Below are positions 16,789 through 26,276 of a stretch of 64,000 bases of DNA, in pieces. How positions within the stretch are numbered: the first letter of the stretch is position 1; each line of letters opens with the position of its first letter. Made by a program: the position numbers and the translations under genes. The DNA is from Melghirimyces algeriensis (lineage in GTDB: Bacteria; Bacillota; Bacilli; Thermoactinomycetales; DSM-45169), in contig NZ_FXTI01000003.1 of the NCBI RefSeq assembly GCF_900182565.1, forward strand, positions 1 to 64,000, read 5' to 3'. The notes below the pieces were generated by a model. The model made no database searches, was not told where the DNA came from, and was given only the letters and a program-made list of their open reading frames with translations.

Positions 16789-17694
16789 CTAACTTCGGAA
16801 TCGATCCAGGTTGGCGAAAAATTCTTTGATGAATTCATAGAAAAGTTTTTCTGACGGAGGCAGTTCCCGATTGTTGGGTATAATCATGCCCACAGTACGG
16901 GTCAGTTGCGGTTCACTGATCGGAATTTTTACCGTGGCCCTCGGAATGCTTTCCATGAGGGTAATTTCCGGGAGAAGGGTAACGCCCAAACCGGCGGCGA
17001 CCAATCCCTTAATGGCATCGATATCTTCCCCTTCAAAAGAAACTTTCGGCGTAAACCCCATCTGCTGGCAGGCTTCCACCACAATCTGATTTAAAACAAA
17101 CCCGGATGGAAACAGAACAAATGAGTGCTTTCTCAGTTGATCGAGACGCAAGGCAGGTTGATCGGAAAATTCATGATTGGATGGGAGCAGGGCAATCAGC
17201 TTTTCTGAAAAAAAGATCTCCCCTTGATAATCTTTTTCATCCGTTGGAACAGGAGCAATCAAGGATAGTTCCACCTCTCCCCGAACCAGCCAATTGGTTA
17301 ATTGCCGGACGGAACCCTGACGTAGTTGAAAGCCGATGTTGGGGTATTTCATCCGAAACGCTGAAATCACGCGCGGCAAAATATGGGAGGCCATACTGCT
17401 GGGAAAGCCAAGTCGGATGGTTCCCCGTTCCGGATCCAAAAACTCTTCAATCTCCACTTTGGCCTTTTCAATCTCCATAAGTGATTTCTCAGCATGTTCC
17501 ATGAAAATTTTTCCAAGCGGAGTCAATCTTACATTCCTTCCTTCTCTGACAAACAGTTGAATGCCCAGTTCTGATTCCAGATTGGCGATTTGACGGCTGA
17601 CCGCTGATTGGGCTACATGAAGGGCATTTGCCGCTTCGGTAACATGTTCCCGTTTGGCCACTTCAATGAAATATTGAATCTGTCTCAGCTCCAT
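16789..17694 (-). CDS. gltC: LysR-family regulator of glutamate synthase
   Basis: A 301-residue LysR-type regulator: N-terminal helix-turn-helix (MELRQIQYFIEVAKREHVTEAANALHVAQSAVSRQI) and an effector domain. It is divergent from the glutamate synthase genes, as GltC is in B. subtilis, where it activates gltAB. ATG at 17694 matches the family start and follows GAGG; upstream in-frame codons to 17724 are not needed. A perfect dyad at 17718-17732 lies between the two genes. Name rests on sequence type and context together. Confidence 0.88.
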   Translation of the reverse strand: MELRQIQYFIEVAKREHVTEAANALHVAQSAVSRQIANLESELGIQLFVREGRNVRLTPLGKIFMEHAEKSLMEIEKAKVEIEEFLDPERGTIRLGFPSSMASHILPRVISAFRMKYPNIGFQLRQGSVRQLTNWLVRGEVELSLIAPVPTDEKDYQGEIFFSEKLIALLPSNHEFSDQPALRLDQLRKHSFVLFPSGFVLNQIVVEACQQMGFTPKVSFEGEDIDAIKGLVAAGLGVTLLPEITLMESIPRATVKIPISEPQLTRTVGMIIPNNRELPPSEKLFYEFIKEFFANLDRFRS

Positions 17695-17717
17695 ATTATT
17701 GCCTCCATACGGAATCA

Positions 17718-17732
17718 ATCTCAATATGAGAT
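17718..17732. promoter_or_regulatory. GltC-type binding dyad
   Basis: ATCTCA-ATA-TGAGAT, a perfect 6-bp inverted repeat with the T-N11-A layout used by LysR regulators, 24 bp upstream of gltC and ~185 bp upstream of gltB. Similar to the B. subtilis GltC boxes in outline. Confidence 0.6.
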
Positions 17733-17915
17733 CGTTTTTATCTAAAATATATATTGTTGTGATTGATTCTACCCCTTAAAATAACAAGTAAACACTTTAA
17801 GTGCAATACGGCTACGGATTATCCGTCGAACGACCGTAGTTGTTCGGCATTCCTTTTAAGAGGATAAAACATAGAGGAGATGGAACAGCTATTTTGGGGA
17901 AAGAGGGTGAGTGCC

Positions 17916-20900
17916 ATGACATTTACAAAGTTTCCGAAACAGCAAGGTTTGTACAGTTCCCAACATGAGCATGATGCTTGCGGAATTGGACTGGTGGCTG
18001 ACTTAAAAGGAAATCCAACCCACGATATTGTAAAGGAAGGTTTGGAAATTCTCTGTCGATTGGTTCACCGGGGCGGACGGCAAGGGACTCACACCGGTGA
18101 TGGATCCGGGATTATGCTTCAGCTGCCGCACCAATTTTTCAAAAAGAAACTGGATTTTGAATTGGTTGAACCGGGATTGTACGGAGTGGGAATGGTCTTT
18201 TTTCCGACCGACCCACAAGAGCGTTTAAAATATGAAGAGATGTTGGAATCGATTGTGGCGGAAGAAGGTCAAAGTCTTTTGGGATGGAGAACGGTTCCTG
18301 TTGATCCTTCGATGCTGGGAACAGAAGCGCAGGAAACCCGCCCCTTCATCCGCCAAGTATTTATCGCCCGAAACCGGAAACTATCCAATGAATTGGATTT
18401 TGAGCGAAAATTGTATGTGATCAGAAAGCGTTTTGAAAAAGAAGCAGGTGATGCTGTCTATATTCCCAGTCTATCCAGTCGAACCATTGTCTACAAGGGA
18501 TTATTGACTCCGAAGCAGATGAATCTATTTTACCACGATCTCAACGATCCGGACTTTATGTCCGCATTTGCCATGGTGCACAACCGATTCAGCACAAATA
18601 CCTTCCCCAGTTGGGAGCGTGCACACCCCAACCGGTACTTGTTGCACAACGGGGAAATCAATACCTTGCGTGGAAATGTCAATTGGATGCTGGCGCGTGA
18701 GCAAATGTTTGAAAGCGATGCTTTCGGCAGTGACTTGGAGAAAGTGTTACCGGTGATGGATTTGAAGGGAAGCGATTCAGCCATCCTGGATAACTGTTTT
18801 GAATTTCTTGCCCTGTCCGGGAGATCGCTTCCGCATGTCGCCATGATGATGATCCCGGAACCGTGGGACAAAAATGATGAACTGTCCGACGCAAAGCGGG
18901 CGTTTTATGAATATCACAGCTGCCTGATGGAGCCGTGGGACGGACCGACAGCCATTGCTTTTTCCGATGGCTGGCAGATCGGGGCGGTTCTGGACCGAAA
19001 TGGCCTCCGTCCAGCCCGTTACTATGTCACCACGGATGATAAGATGATTCTCTCCTCTGAGGTGGGGGTTTTGGATGTTCCGCCGGAAAAGGTGGCTTAT
19101 AAAGGGCGTCTGAAGCCGGGACGAATGCTGTTGGCTGATCTCCGGGAAGGACGAATTATATCTGATGATGAGTTGAAAGAAGCGATCGCCGCTGCCCATC
19201 CCTACAGGGAATGGTTGAAGGAGCACTCCGTTTCCGTAAAAGAGTTGCCCGATCATGAGTACGTGTCAGAAGTGGATGAACAAGAGGCATTAAACCTGCA
19301 GAACGTTTTTGGCTACACCTATGAGGAATTGAATAAAAATCTGGCGCCGATGGTGACGGAAGGGAAAGACCCGATCGGGTCGATGGGAAACGACACGCCT
19401 TTGGCCGTGCTCTCCAATCGCCCGCAACTCCTGTACAATTATTTTAAACAATCGTTTGCTCAGGTGACCAATCCGGCCATTGATGCGATCCGGGAAGCTT
19501 GTGTCACCTCTACACTGACTTATCTGGGCTCCGAGGGGAATTTGTTGAACCCTGAACCAAAACATTGCCGTCGTCTTCGTTTAGATACACCGGTGATTTC
19601 AAACGAGGAATGCGAAAAGATTCGTAAAAATCCGTTTTTTGAGTTTGGCTCCCAAACGCTGTCGATCCTGTTCCCGGTAGAACGCGGAGAAGAAGGAATG
19701 GCAGAGTCGCTTGAAGCACTCTTCGTTGAGGCGGATCAAGCGATTCGGGACGGAGCGACACTAATTTTCCTCAGCGACCGGGGAGTGGACAAAGAGCATG
19801 CGGGAATTCCGGCTTTGTTGGCAACCAGCGGCTTGCATCATCATTTGGTGCGACAAGGAACGCGTACCCAGGTCAGTTTAATTGTTGAATCCGGTGAACC
19901 CAGAGATGTGCATCAGTTTGCCATGCTGCTGGGGTATGGTGCAGATGCGATCTGTCCGTACCTGGCGCAGGATACCATTCGCAATATGGTGCAGAAAGGC
20001 ATGATCCCAGATATGTCAGAGGACGAAGCCGTGAGGAGATATCTCCGTACAGCTACAGACGGGATTGTCAAGGTGATGTCCAAGATGGGGATCTCCACCA
20101 TACAGAGCTACCGAGGGGCTCAGATTTTTGAAGCGATTGGAATCCATCAATCGGTAATCGATCGGTACTTTACCCGAACCACCTCCCAGCTGGGTGGAAT
20201 TGACCTTAATGTGATTGCCAAAGAGGTCTTGATTCGACATACAGATGCCTTTGCCTCTAGAGAAATCGGTAATCAGAGTCTGGAGCCGGGAAGTGATCTC
20301 CAATGGCGTCGCAACGGGGAGTATCATGCTTTTAATCCAACAACCATTCATACGTTGCAACAAGCTTGTCGCCAGGGGGACTATGATCGGTATCGCCAAT
20401 TTTCCAAAATGATGGAAGGTGAAAATCTCGCCTTTCTCCGTGGGCTCTTTGAAATGAAAAGCGGTCAAGGCCCCATTCCCTTGGATGAAGTGGAATCGGT
20501 TGAATCCATTGTTCGTCGCTTTAAGACCGGAGCGATGTCTTATGGAGCACTGAGTGAGGAAGCACATGAGGTATTGGCAATCGCCATGAACCGGATCGGC
20601 GGGAAAAGTAACAGTGGTGAAGGCGGAGAAGATCCCGGTCGATTTGTACCGGATAAAAACGGGGACCTTCGTCGGAGTGCCATTAAACAGGTAGCTTCTG
20701 GTCGCTTCGGGGTTTCCAGCCATTACTTGGTCAATGCAAATGAAATTCAGATTAAGGTGGCACAGGGAGCAAAGCCTGGGGAAGGCGGGCAACTTCCAGG
20801 AAGCAAAGTCTATCCTTGGATTGCAAAAGTGAGAGGCTCCACTCCAGGAGTCGGATTAATCTCTCCACCGCCTCACCACGATATTTACTCCATTGAAGAC

Positions 20901-22502
20901 TTGGCGCAGCTGATCCATGATCTGAAAAATGCCAATCCGGAAGCCCGAATCAGCGTAAAGTTGGTTTCCAAACCGGGTGTGGGAACGATTGCTGCCGGTG
21001 TTGCCAAAGGGTTGGCCGATGTGATTGTCATCAGCGGATACGAGGGAGGAACGGGTGCCTCTCCCCGGACCAGCATCCGGCATGCTGGGATGCCATGGGA
21101 GATGGGGCTGGCGGAAACACACCAGACCTTGCTTTTGAACCGTCTCCGTGATCGGGTGACCCTGGAGACCGATGGAAAGATGATGACCGGTCGTGATGTG
21201 GTTGTAGCTGCCCTGCTTGGTGCAGAAGAGTATGGTTTTGCTACGGCACCGTTGGTGGTGATGGGATGTGTGATGATGCGCGCCTGTCATTTGGATACCT
21301 GTCCGGTGGGTGTGGCCACACAAAACCCGGAACTGCGGAGGAAGTTTACCGGAAATCCGGATCATGTCGTCAACTATATGATGTTTGTCGCCCAGGAAGT
21401 CCGGGAAATCATGGCCCAACTCGGTTTCCGCCGGATCGACGAAATGATTGGCCGTACGGATGTGTTGAAGAGGAACCAACAGGCTTCCTCCCATTGGAAG
21501 GCGAAGCATTTGAACCTTTCCCCGCTTTTGGTTCAGCCGGATGTACCCAAAGAGGTGGGACGTTTCCATCAACGGGATCAAGATCACCAGTTGGATCAAA
21601 CATTGGATCGCCGAAAGTTGTTGCCGTTGAGTCAGCCTGCACTCCAATCCGGTCAATCGGTGAAGGCCTCCCTCTCCATTAAAAATACGGATCGGGTAGT
21701 GGGAACTCTTCTTGGAGCCGAAATAACGAAAAAATATGGCGAAAAAGGCCTTCCGGAGGATACCATTCAACTTCAGTTCAAAGGTTCCGCTGGACAGAGC
21801 TTTGGAGCGTTTGTGCCGAGAGGGGTGACACTCTCCCTGGAGGGAGATGCCAACGATTACGTTGGGAAAGGACTGTCAGGAGGTAAGATTGTTGTTTATC
21901 CTCCTGAAAAATCCTCCTTCATTCCTGAGAAAAATGTCGTCATCGGAAATGTCGCTTTTTATGGGGCGACAGGTGGCGAAGCCTATATCCGGGGATTCGC
22001 CGGAGAGCGATTCTGTGTTCGGAATAGCGGTGTTCATGCAGTGGTTGAAGGCGTGGGAGACCACGGATGCGAATATATGACCGGAGGACGTGTCGTGATC
22101 CTGGGAGAGGTGGGCAAAAATTTCGCCGCCGGGATGTCTGGCGGGATCGCCTATGTGATGACGGATGATCTGGATGCGTTTGCCGCTCGTTGCAATCAGG
22201 AGATGGTACTTCTGGAAGCGTTGGATGATGATATGGAAGTGGCTGAGGTGAAGCGGATGATTCGCAATCACCTGCACCATACCGGAAGTCAACAGGCGCA
22301 AAAAGTACTGGATCAATGGAAGGAATCCGTCAATCAATTTGTCAAAGTGATTCCAAATGAATATAAACAGATGCAACAATCGATTGAAACCTTGATGGAA
22401 AGAGGACTAAACCGTCAGACAGCGATGGAAAAAGCGTTTGACCAGAAGAAAAGGAATCGTTCCGCGCAAAAACATTCAAAAAGAGAACCGATACTCACGT
22501 AA
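17916..22502 (+). CDS. gltB: Glutamate synthase (NADPH) large subunit
   Basis: About 1,528 residues; makes glutamate from glutamine and 2-oxoglutarate with the small subunit. Seen: a short propeptide ending before the N-terminal nucleophile cysteine in HDACGIGLVA, the class II glutaminase domain, a central domain, the FMN/synthase domain with GGKSNSGEGGEDP, the 3Fe-4S cysteines in CVMMRACHLDTCPVG, and the C-terminal GXGXG beta-helix. Start chosen as ATG 17916 with GAGGGTGAG upstream; ATG at 17880 touches its own ribosome site. gltD follows after 18 bp. In Bacillus the gene is called gltA. Confidence 0.96.
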   Translation: MTFTKFPKQQGLYSSQHEHDACGIGLVADLKGNPTHDIVKEGLEILCRLVHRGGRQGTHTGDGSGIMLQLPHQFFKKKLDFELVEPGLYGVGMVFFPTDPQERLKYEEMLESIVAEEGQSLLGWRTVPVDPSMLGTEAQETRPFIRQVFIARNRKLSNELDFERKLYVIRKRFEKEAGDAVYIPSLSSRTIVYKGLLTPKQMNLFYHDLNDPDFMSAFAMVHNRFSTNTFPSWERAHPNRYLLHNGEINTLRGNVNWMLAREQMFESDAFGSDLEKVLPVMDLKGSDSAILDNCFEFLALSGRSLPHVAMMMIPEPWDKNDELSDAKRAFYEYHSCLMEPWDGPTAIAFSDGWQIGAVLDRNGLRPARYYVTTDDKMILSSEVGVLDVPPEKVAYKGRLKPGRMLLADLREGRIISDDELKEAIAAAHPYREWLKEHSVSVKELPDHEYVSEVDEQEALNLQNVFGYTYEELNKNLAPMVTEGKDPIGSMGNDTPLAVLSNRPQLLYNYFKQSFAQVTNPAIDAIREACVTSTLTYLGSEGNLLNPEPKHCRRLRLDTPVISNEECEKIRKNPFFEFGSQTLSILFPVERGEEGMAESLEALFVEADQAIRDGATLIFLSDRGVDKEHAGIPALLATSGLHHHLVRQGTRTQVSLIVESGEPRDVHQFAMLLGYGADAICPYLAQDTIRNMVQKGMIPDMSEDEAVRRYLRTATDGIVKVMSKMGISTIQSYRGAQIFEAIGIHQSVIDRYFTRTTSQLGGIDLNVIAKEVLIRHTDAFASREIGNQSLEPGSDLQWRRNGEYHAFNPTTIHTLQQACRQGDYDRYRQFSKMMEGENLAFLRGLFEMKSGQGPIPLDEVESVESIVRRFKTGAMSYGALSEEAHEVLAIAMNRIGGKSNSGEGGEDPGRFVPDKNGDLRRSAIKQVASGRFGVSSHYLVNANEIQIKVAQGAKPGEGGQLPGSKVYPWIAKVRGSTPGVGLISPPPHHDIYSIEDLAQLIHDLKNANPEARISVKLVSKPGVGTIAAGVAKGLADVIVISGYEGGTGASPRTSIRHAGMPWEMGLAETHQTLLLNRLRDRVTLETDGKMMTGRDVVVAALLGAEEYGFATAPLVVMGCVMMRACHLDTCPVGVATQNPELRRKFTGNPDHVVNYMMFVAQEVREIMAQLGFRRIDEMIGRTDVLKRNQQASSHWKAKHLNLSPLLVQPDVPKEVGRFHQRDQDHQLDQTLDRRKLLPLSQPALQSGQSVKASLSIKNTDRVVGTLLGAEITKKYGEKGLPEDTIQLQFKGSAGQSFGAFVPRGVTLSLEGDANDYVGKGLSGGKIVVYPPEKSSFIPEKNVVIGNVAFYGATGGEAYIRGFAGERFCVRNSGVHAVVEGVGDHGCEYMTGGRVVILGEVGKNFAAGMSGGIAYVMTDDLDAFAARCNQEMVLLEALDDDMEVAEVKRMIRNHLHHTGSQQAQKVLDQWKESVNQFVKVIPNEYKQMQQSIETLMERGLNRQTAMEKAFDQKKRNRSAQKHSKREPILT

Positions 22503-22520
22503 AAGAAAGGAGTGTGACAG

Positions 22521-23996
22521 ATGGGAAAAGCCACGGGATTTATGGAATATGAACGAAAAACGGCTGAGGAGCGAAACCCACTTTCCCGACAGAATGACTG
22601 GAATGAATACCAGAAACGCATGCCCGTGGACGAATTGAAGCGTCAGGGTGCCCGTTGTATGGATTGCGGCACCCCCTTCTGTCATACGGGAATCCAACTA
22701 AACGGTACGGATTCTGGATGTCCTTTGTATAACCTGATCCCTGAATGGAATGATCTTGTCTATCGGGGGCATTGGAAAGAGGCACTGGAACGGCTCCTGA
22801 AAACCAATAACTTTCCGGAATTTACCGGAAGAGTGTGTCCTGCTCCCTGTGAAGGGGCCTGTACGGTAGCCATTTATGATCCGCCTGTAGCGATTAAGAG
22901 TATAGAGAGAGAAATCATTGACAAGGGGTTTGATGAAGGTTGGATTGTTCCCCAGCCACCGAAGCGTCGTACTGAGAAAAAAGTGGCGATTGTCGGTTCC
23001 GGTCCCGCGGGTCTGGCTGCGGCGGATCAATTAAACAAAGCGGGTCACTGGGTAACTGTATTTGAGCGGGATGACCGCATTGGCGGTTTGCTGATGTATG
23101 GAATTCCAAACATGAAGTTGGAGAAAGCGTTGGTTCAGCGTCGGGTTAATCTGTTGAAAGAAGAAGGGATTGTTTTTATCACCAACACAGAGATTGGAAA
23201 AGACTTGACATTGGAACAGATCCGTAACCAATATGATGCGGTGATCCTCTGTGCGGGAGCCCAAAAACACCGGAGTCTGCCGATTGAAGGGCACGATCTG
23301 AATGGAGTTCACTATGCCATGGATTACCTGACACAATCCACCAAAGCGTTATTGGATTCCAGTTACCGTGAATCAATTCATGCGGAAGCCAAAGACGTGA
23401 TTGTAATCGGTGGTGGGGATACCGGAGCGGATTGTGTGGCCACAGCCCTGCGACAGAAGTGCAGCAGTGTTGTCCAATTCGGTCGTCATCCCCGACTCCC
23501 CGATCAACGGACAGATGAGAATCCTTGGCCAGAATATCCATTCGTATTCTCGCTGGATTATGCTTATGAAGAGGCAAAATCCCGTTTTGGAAACGATCCC
23601 CGTCAGTATTCCATTATTACCAAGCGAATTGTGGGAGATCATCGGGGGCATGTGAAAGAACTTCATACGGTGGAAGCGGAGAAAATCGTGGATGACCAAG
23701 GGAACTATACATTCCGGGAACTGCCGAACACCTACAAGGTGTGGCCTGCTCAATTGGTGTTGGTGGCCATTGGTTTTGAAGGAACAGAAGATGCCCTGCT
23801 CCAGGGATCTGGCTTGGAGCATCATCGACGTAAGGTAAAAGCTGAGTATGGAAAATATATAACCAACGTTGAAGGGGTTTTCGTTGCCGGTGATATGCGC
23901 CGGGGACAGAGCTTGATTGTATGGGCGATCCATGAAGGCCGGGAGGCAGCCCGTGAGTGTGATCGCTTTCTGATGGGAACCACCCAATTGCCGTAA
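22521..23996 (+). CDS. gltD: Glutamate synthase small subunit
   Basis: A 491-residue flavoprotein that passes electrons from NADPH to the large subunit. Seen: N-terminal cysteines for 4Fe-4S clusters (CMDCGTPFCH, GCPLYNLIPEWND, RVCPAPCEGACT), FAD site VAIVGSGPAGLAAADQL, NADPH site VIVIGGGDTGADCVATA and C-terminal GVFVAGDMRRGQSLIVWAI. Start ATG 22521 has AAAGGAGTG upstream. Called gltB in Bacillus. A terminator follows at 24015. Confidence 0.96.
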   Translation: MGKATGFMEYERKTAEERNPLSRQNDWNEYQKRMPVDELKRQGARCMDCGTPFCHTGIQLNGTDSGCPLYNLIPEWNDLVYRGHWKEALERLLKTNNFPEFTGRVCPAPCEGACTVAIYDPPVAIKSIEREIIDKGFDEGWIVPQPPKRRTEKKVAIVGSGPAGLAAADQLNKAGHWVTVFERDDRIGGLLMYGIPNMKLEKALVQRRVNLLKEEGIVFITNTEIGKDLTLEQIRNQYDAVILCAGAQKHRSLPIEGHDLNGVHYAMDYLTQSTKALLDSSYRESIHAEAKDVIVIGGGDTGADCVATALRQKCSSVVQFGRHPRLPDQRTDENPWPEYPFVFSLDYAYEEAKSRFGNDPRQYSIITKRIVGDHRGHVKELHTVEAEKIVDDQGNYTFRELPNTYKVWPAQLVLVAIGFEGTEDALLQGSGLEHHRRKVKAEYGKYITNVEGVFVAGDMRRGQSLIVWAIHEGREAARECDRFLMGTTQLP

Positions 23997-24014
23997 GGTA
24001 AACGGAATCGGATT

Positions 24015-24048
24015 GAACCGGTGTAAATCACACGCCGGTTCTTTTTTT
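24015..24048 (+). terminator. Rho-independent terminator of gltBD
   Basis: Stem GAACCGG / CCGGTTC extended by TGT/ACA, then a run of eight T. Confidence 0.85.
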
Positions 24049-24233
24049 GTTCTTATGAACTGATCATTTTATAAATACTCCTATAAAGTATGTATTTTGT
24101 GGGAAAACCGTCCTTTTTTGATGATAAAAACATATAGAATGTATTTTTTAGAATGATTAAAGCGTAAATATGTTGCTTTTCTATGAATAATGTCTTTATG
24201 ATGAATATAGAAAATGAAGGAGGTAAGGCAGAT

Positions 24234-25730
24234 ATGAATGTCATTGGAGAATTGCTCAGGGATCGAAGTCGCCTCAATCCGGATCTGGAAGCGGTGGTGG
24301 AAGGAACGAAGCGTTTGTCATTCAAGGAATACAATGAGACGGTGAACCAACTGGCACATTATCTCCTGGAACGAAAGGTTGAAAAAGGAGATCGGGTAGC
24401 TTTGCTGTGCAAAAACAGTGCAGCTTTTCTCCTTGTTTATATGGCCGCTGCCAAGGTTGGAGCGATCACGGTTCCTGTGAACTGGCGATTAAAGCCGGAT
24501 GAAATCCAATGGATTCTTCATGATTCCGGGGCCAAGGTGTTGTTTTATGATGATTCCTTGGAATCCGGGTTGCCATCATTGGATCGTTTGGAAGCGATTA
24601 CGACGGATATTCGTGTGTTTGAGGAAAAGTTTCCCGATGCATTAACCATGGGGCTTTCAACCGAGGAACCGGAGGTCTTGGTAGAGGAAACAGATCCTGC
24701 ACTGATTATCTATACCTCTGGAACGACGGGCAGACCCAAAGGGGTTGTATGTACCCATGCCAATGTCTTCGCTGCGGCCATGAGCAATTCCTATACGCTG
24801 GATCAACGGTTTAAAGATCGTTTTTTGTTTGTCACCCCGCTGTTTCATATCAGTGGAATGGTGTTAAGCATCAATGCATTGATGGAGGGAATTACCGTTG
24901 TATTGCGACCCACGTTTCATCCCGTGGACTTGTGGGAGACCATTGAATCGGAACGAATCACCGGGATGATGTCGGTGCCGTCGATGCTTCCGTTTATGTT
25001 GGAGATGATCAAAAACAGCGATAAGGATGTCTCCTCCCTTCGCTCTATCGTTTGTGGCGGTTCCAGGGTTCCCGAAGATCTGATTCAGGAATTTTATGAA
25101 CTGGGTTTTCCCATTATTCAAGTTTATGGTGCTACGGAATTTACGGGTGCCATTACCTATTGGATGCCGGATATGGGCCCCATGGATCGTTGCGATTCTG
25201 TAGGAAAAGGGTTGTACCTGACAGATATCCGGATTTTGGACCCGATTACGCATGAACCGATGCTTCCAGGAGAAGTGGGGGAAATCGTCTGTCGGGGGAA
25301 GCAAGTGTTTTTGGGGTATTGGAACAACAAAGAGGAGACAGAGAACGTTCTTAAAAATGGATGGTATCATACCAGAGATGTGGGGAAATTGGATGCTGAC
25401 GGATTTCTTTATGTGATTGACCGGCTGCGGGATATGATCATTTGCAGCGGTGAAAAGGTTTTTCCGGCTGAAGTGGAATCTGTGGTCGTTCAGCTGGACG
25501 GCGTGTCTGAAGTAGCTGTCATTGGTGTAGAAGACCCGGTTTGGGGAGAAATCCCCCGTGCGTATGTGGTCAAGGAGAAGGAGTCACATCTGACGGAAGA
25601 AATGGTGATTTCCCATGCCCGCAATTTTTTGGCGGACTACAAGCTTCAGCAAGTGGAGTTTGTGGAAGAGTTGCCAAAAAACAGCATGGGTAAGGTTTTA
25701 AAATATGTTCTCAGGGAATATGCAAATTAA
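24234..25730 (+). CDS. Acyl-CoA synthetase / AMP-dependent ligase, paralogue 2
   Basis: A 498-residue adenylate-forming ligase. Seen: IYTSGTTGRPKGVVCTH, YGATEFTG, TRDVGKLDADGFLYVIDRLRDMIICSGEKVFP and the catalytic lysine in NSMGKVLKYVLRE. ATG at 24234 follows GAAGGAGGTAAG at ideal distance; the frame is open up to 24183 but without need. It is a full-length paralogue of 15177-16715. Probable CoA ligase for a fatty or aromatic acid; substrate unknown. Closed by a terminator at 25759-25793. Confidence 0.88.
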   Translation: MNVIGELLRDRSRLNPDLEAVVEGTKRLSFKEYNETVNQLAHYLLERKVEKGDRVALLCKNSAAFLLVYMAAAKVGAITVPVNWRLKPDEIQWILHDSGAKVLFYDDSLESGLPSLDRLEAITTDIRVFEEKFPDALTMGLSTEEPEVLVEETDPALIIYTSGTTGRPKGVVCTHANVFAAAMSNSYTLDQRFKDRFLFVTPLFHISGMVLSINALMEGITVVLRPTFHPVDLWETIESERITGMMSVPSMLPFMLEMIKNSDKDVSSLRSIVCGGSRVPEDLIQEFYELGFPIIQVYGATEFTGAITYWMPDMGPMDRCDSVGKGLYLTDIRILDPITHEPMLPGEVGEIVCRGKQVFLGYWNNKEETENVLKNGWYHTRDVGKLDADGFLYVIDRLRDMIICSGEKVFPAEVESVVVQLDGVSEVAVIGVEDPVWGEIPRAYVVKEKESHLTEEMVISHARNFLADYKLQQVEFVEELPKNSMGKVLKYVLREYAN

Positions 25731-25758
25731 TAATTGAATTTCATTCCTTGTGGTTAAT

Positions 25759-25797
25759 AAACCATAGCGGTTCTTACCGGACCGCTATGGTTTATTT
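25759..25797. terminator. Bidirectional terminator
   Basis: Stem AAACCATAGCGGT / ACCGCTATGGTTT (13 bp, perfect) with T-rich tail; serves ligase paralogue 2 and the convergent YolD gene. Confidence 0.85.
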
Positions 25798-26134
25798 ATT
25801 CCGCTTCGGGTGGTTCTTCCGCATCCAGGATAAGAGCGAAGGGGATTCGTTTTTGTCTTTCGCCATTTTGTATGAGAATGAACTGTTCGGTTGAATTGAT
25901 TTTCATGACGTATCCGCAAATCTTCCTGGGACCGTATGTGTCTGCGTATGTGATCACAATGGGCGTTTCATCCATATAGGAGTGTTGAATCTGCCGTTCG
26001 ATGTTTTCCAACACATCCGGATGGAGATCTGGGGGTCTGTATACGCTTTTTCGCTTACGCTCCAGCCACAGCCCCTCTTCATATTCAGGGAGGATCATCC
26101 GGTGTCCTTCCCACAGTTTGTTGCCACGATCCAT
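25796..26134 (-). CDS. YolD-like family protein
   Basis: A 112-residue small protein: N-terminal MDRGNKLWEGHRMILPEYEEGL, typical of YolD proteins, then a small beta-rich domain (CGYVMKINSTEQFILI, RIPFALILDAEE). In Bacillus, YolD genes usually sit beside a Y-family DNA polymerase (UvrX/YqjW) in SOS-controlled operons; no polymerase is present here, so this copy is an orphan. Start ATG at 26134 with GAGGTG upstream; the frame is open to 26242 but that stretch overlaps a terminator. Precise role unknown. Confidence 0.8.
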   Translation of the reverse strand: MDRGNKLWEGHRMILPEYEEGLWLERKRKSVYRPPDLHPDVLENIERQIQHSYMDETPIVITYADTYGPRKICGYVMKINSTEQFILIQNGERQKRIPFALILDAEEPPEAE

Positions 26135-26160
26135 GTCAATCACCTCTTCTTTATCATACA

Positions 26161-26174
26161 CAAACATATATTCG
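26161..26174. promoter_or_regulatory. Imperfect LexA (SOS) box upstream of yolD
   Basis: On the minus strand CGAATATATGTTTG, near the Bacillus SOS consensus CGAACNNNNGTTCG with two or three changes, 27 bp upstream of the YolD start. Suggestive because YolD genes are often SOS-controlled. Confidence 0.35.
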
Positions 26175-26204
26175 CATATGAGATGTAAATATTGGTCCTT
26201 CTTA

Positions 26205-26239
26205 AAAAAAGAAAAAACCGCCTGAGCCTCCACGGTTTT
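26205..26239 (-). terminator. Terminator of the B3/B4-EamA unit
   Basis: On the minus strand: AAAACCG - 12 nt - CGGTTTT followed by TTCTTTTTTT; about 40 bp after the B3/B4 stop. Confidence 0.75.
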
Positions 26240-26276
26240 CATTGCGGAGTCAGACGGTGTTTGTTTGGATCGGGCT

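Noticed and set aside
20856..21770. Antisense open frame (304 codons) inside gltB
   Set aside because: gltB is intact and conserved on the plus strand; the antisense product has no recognisable features.
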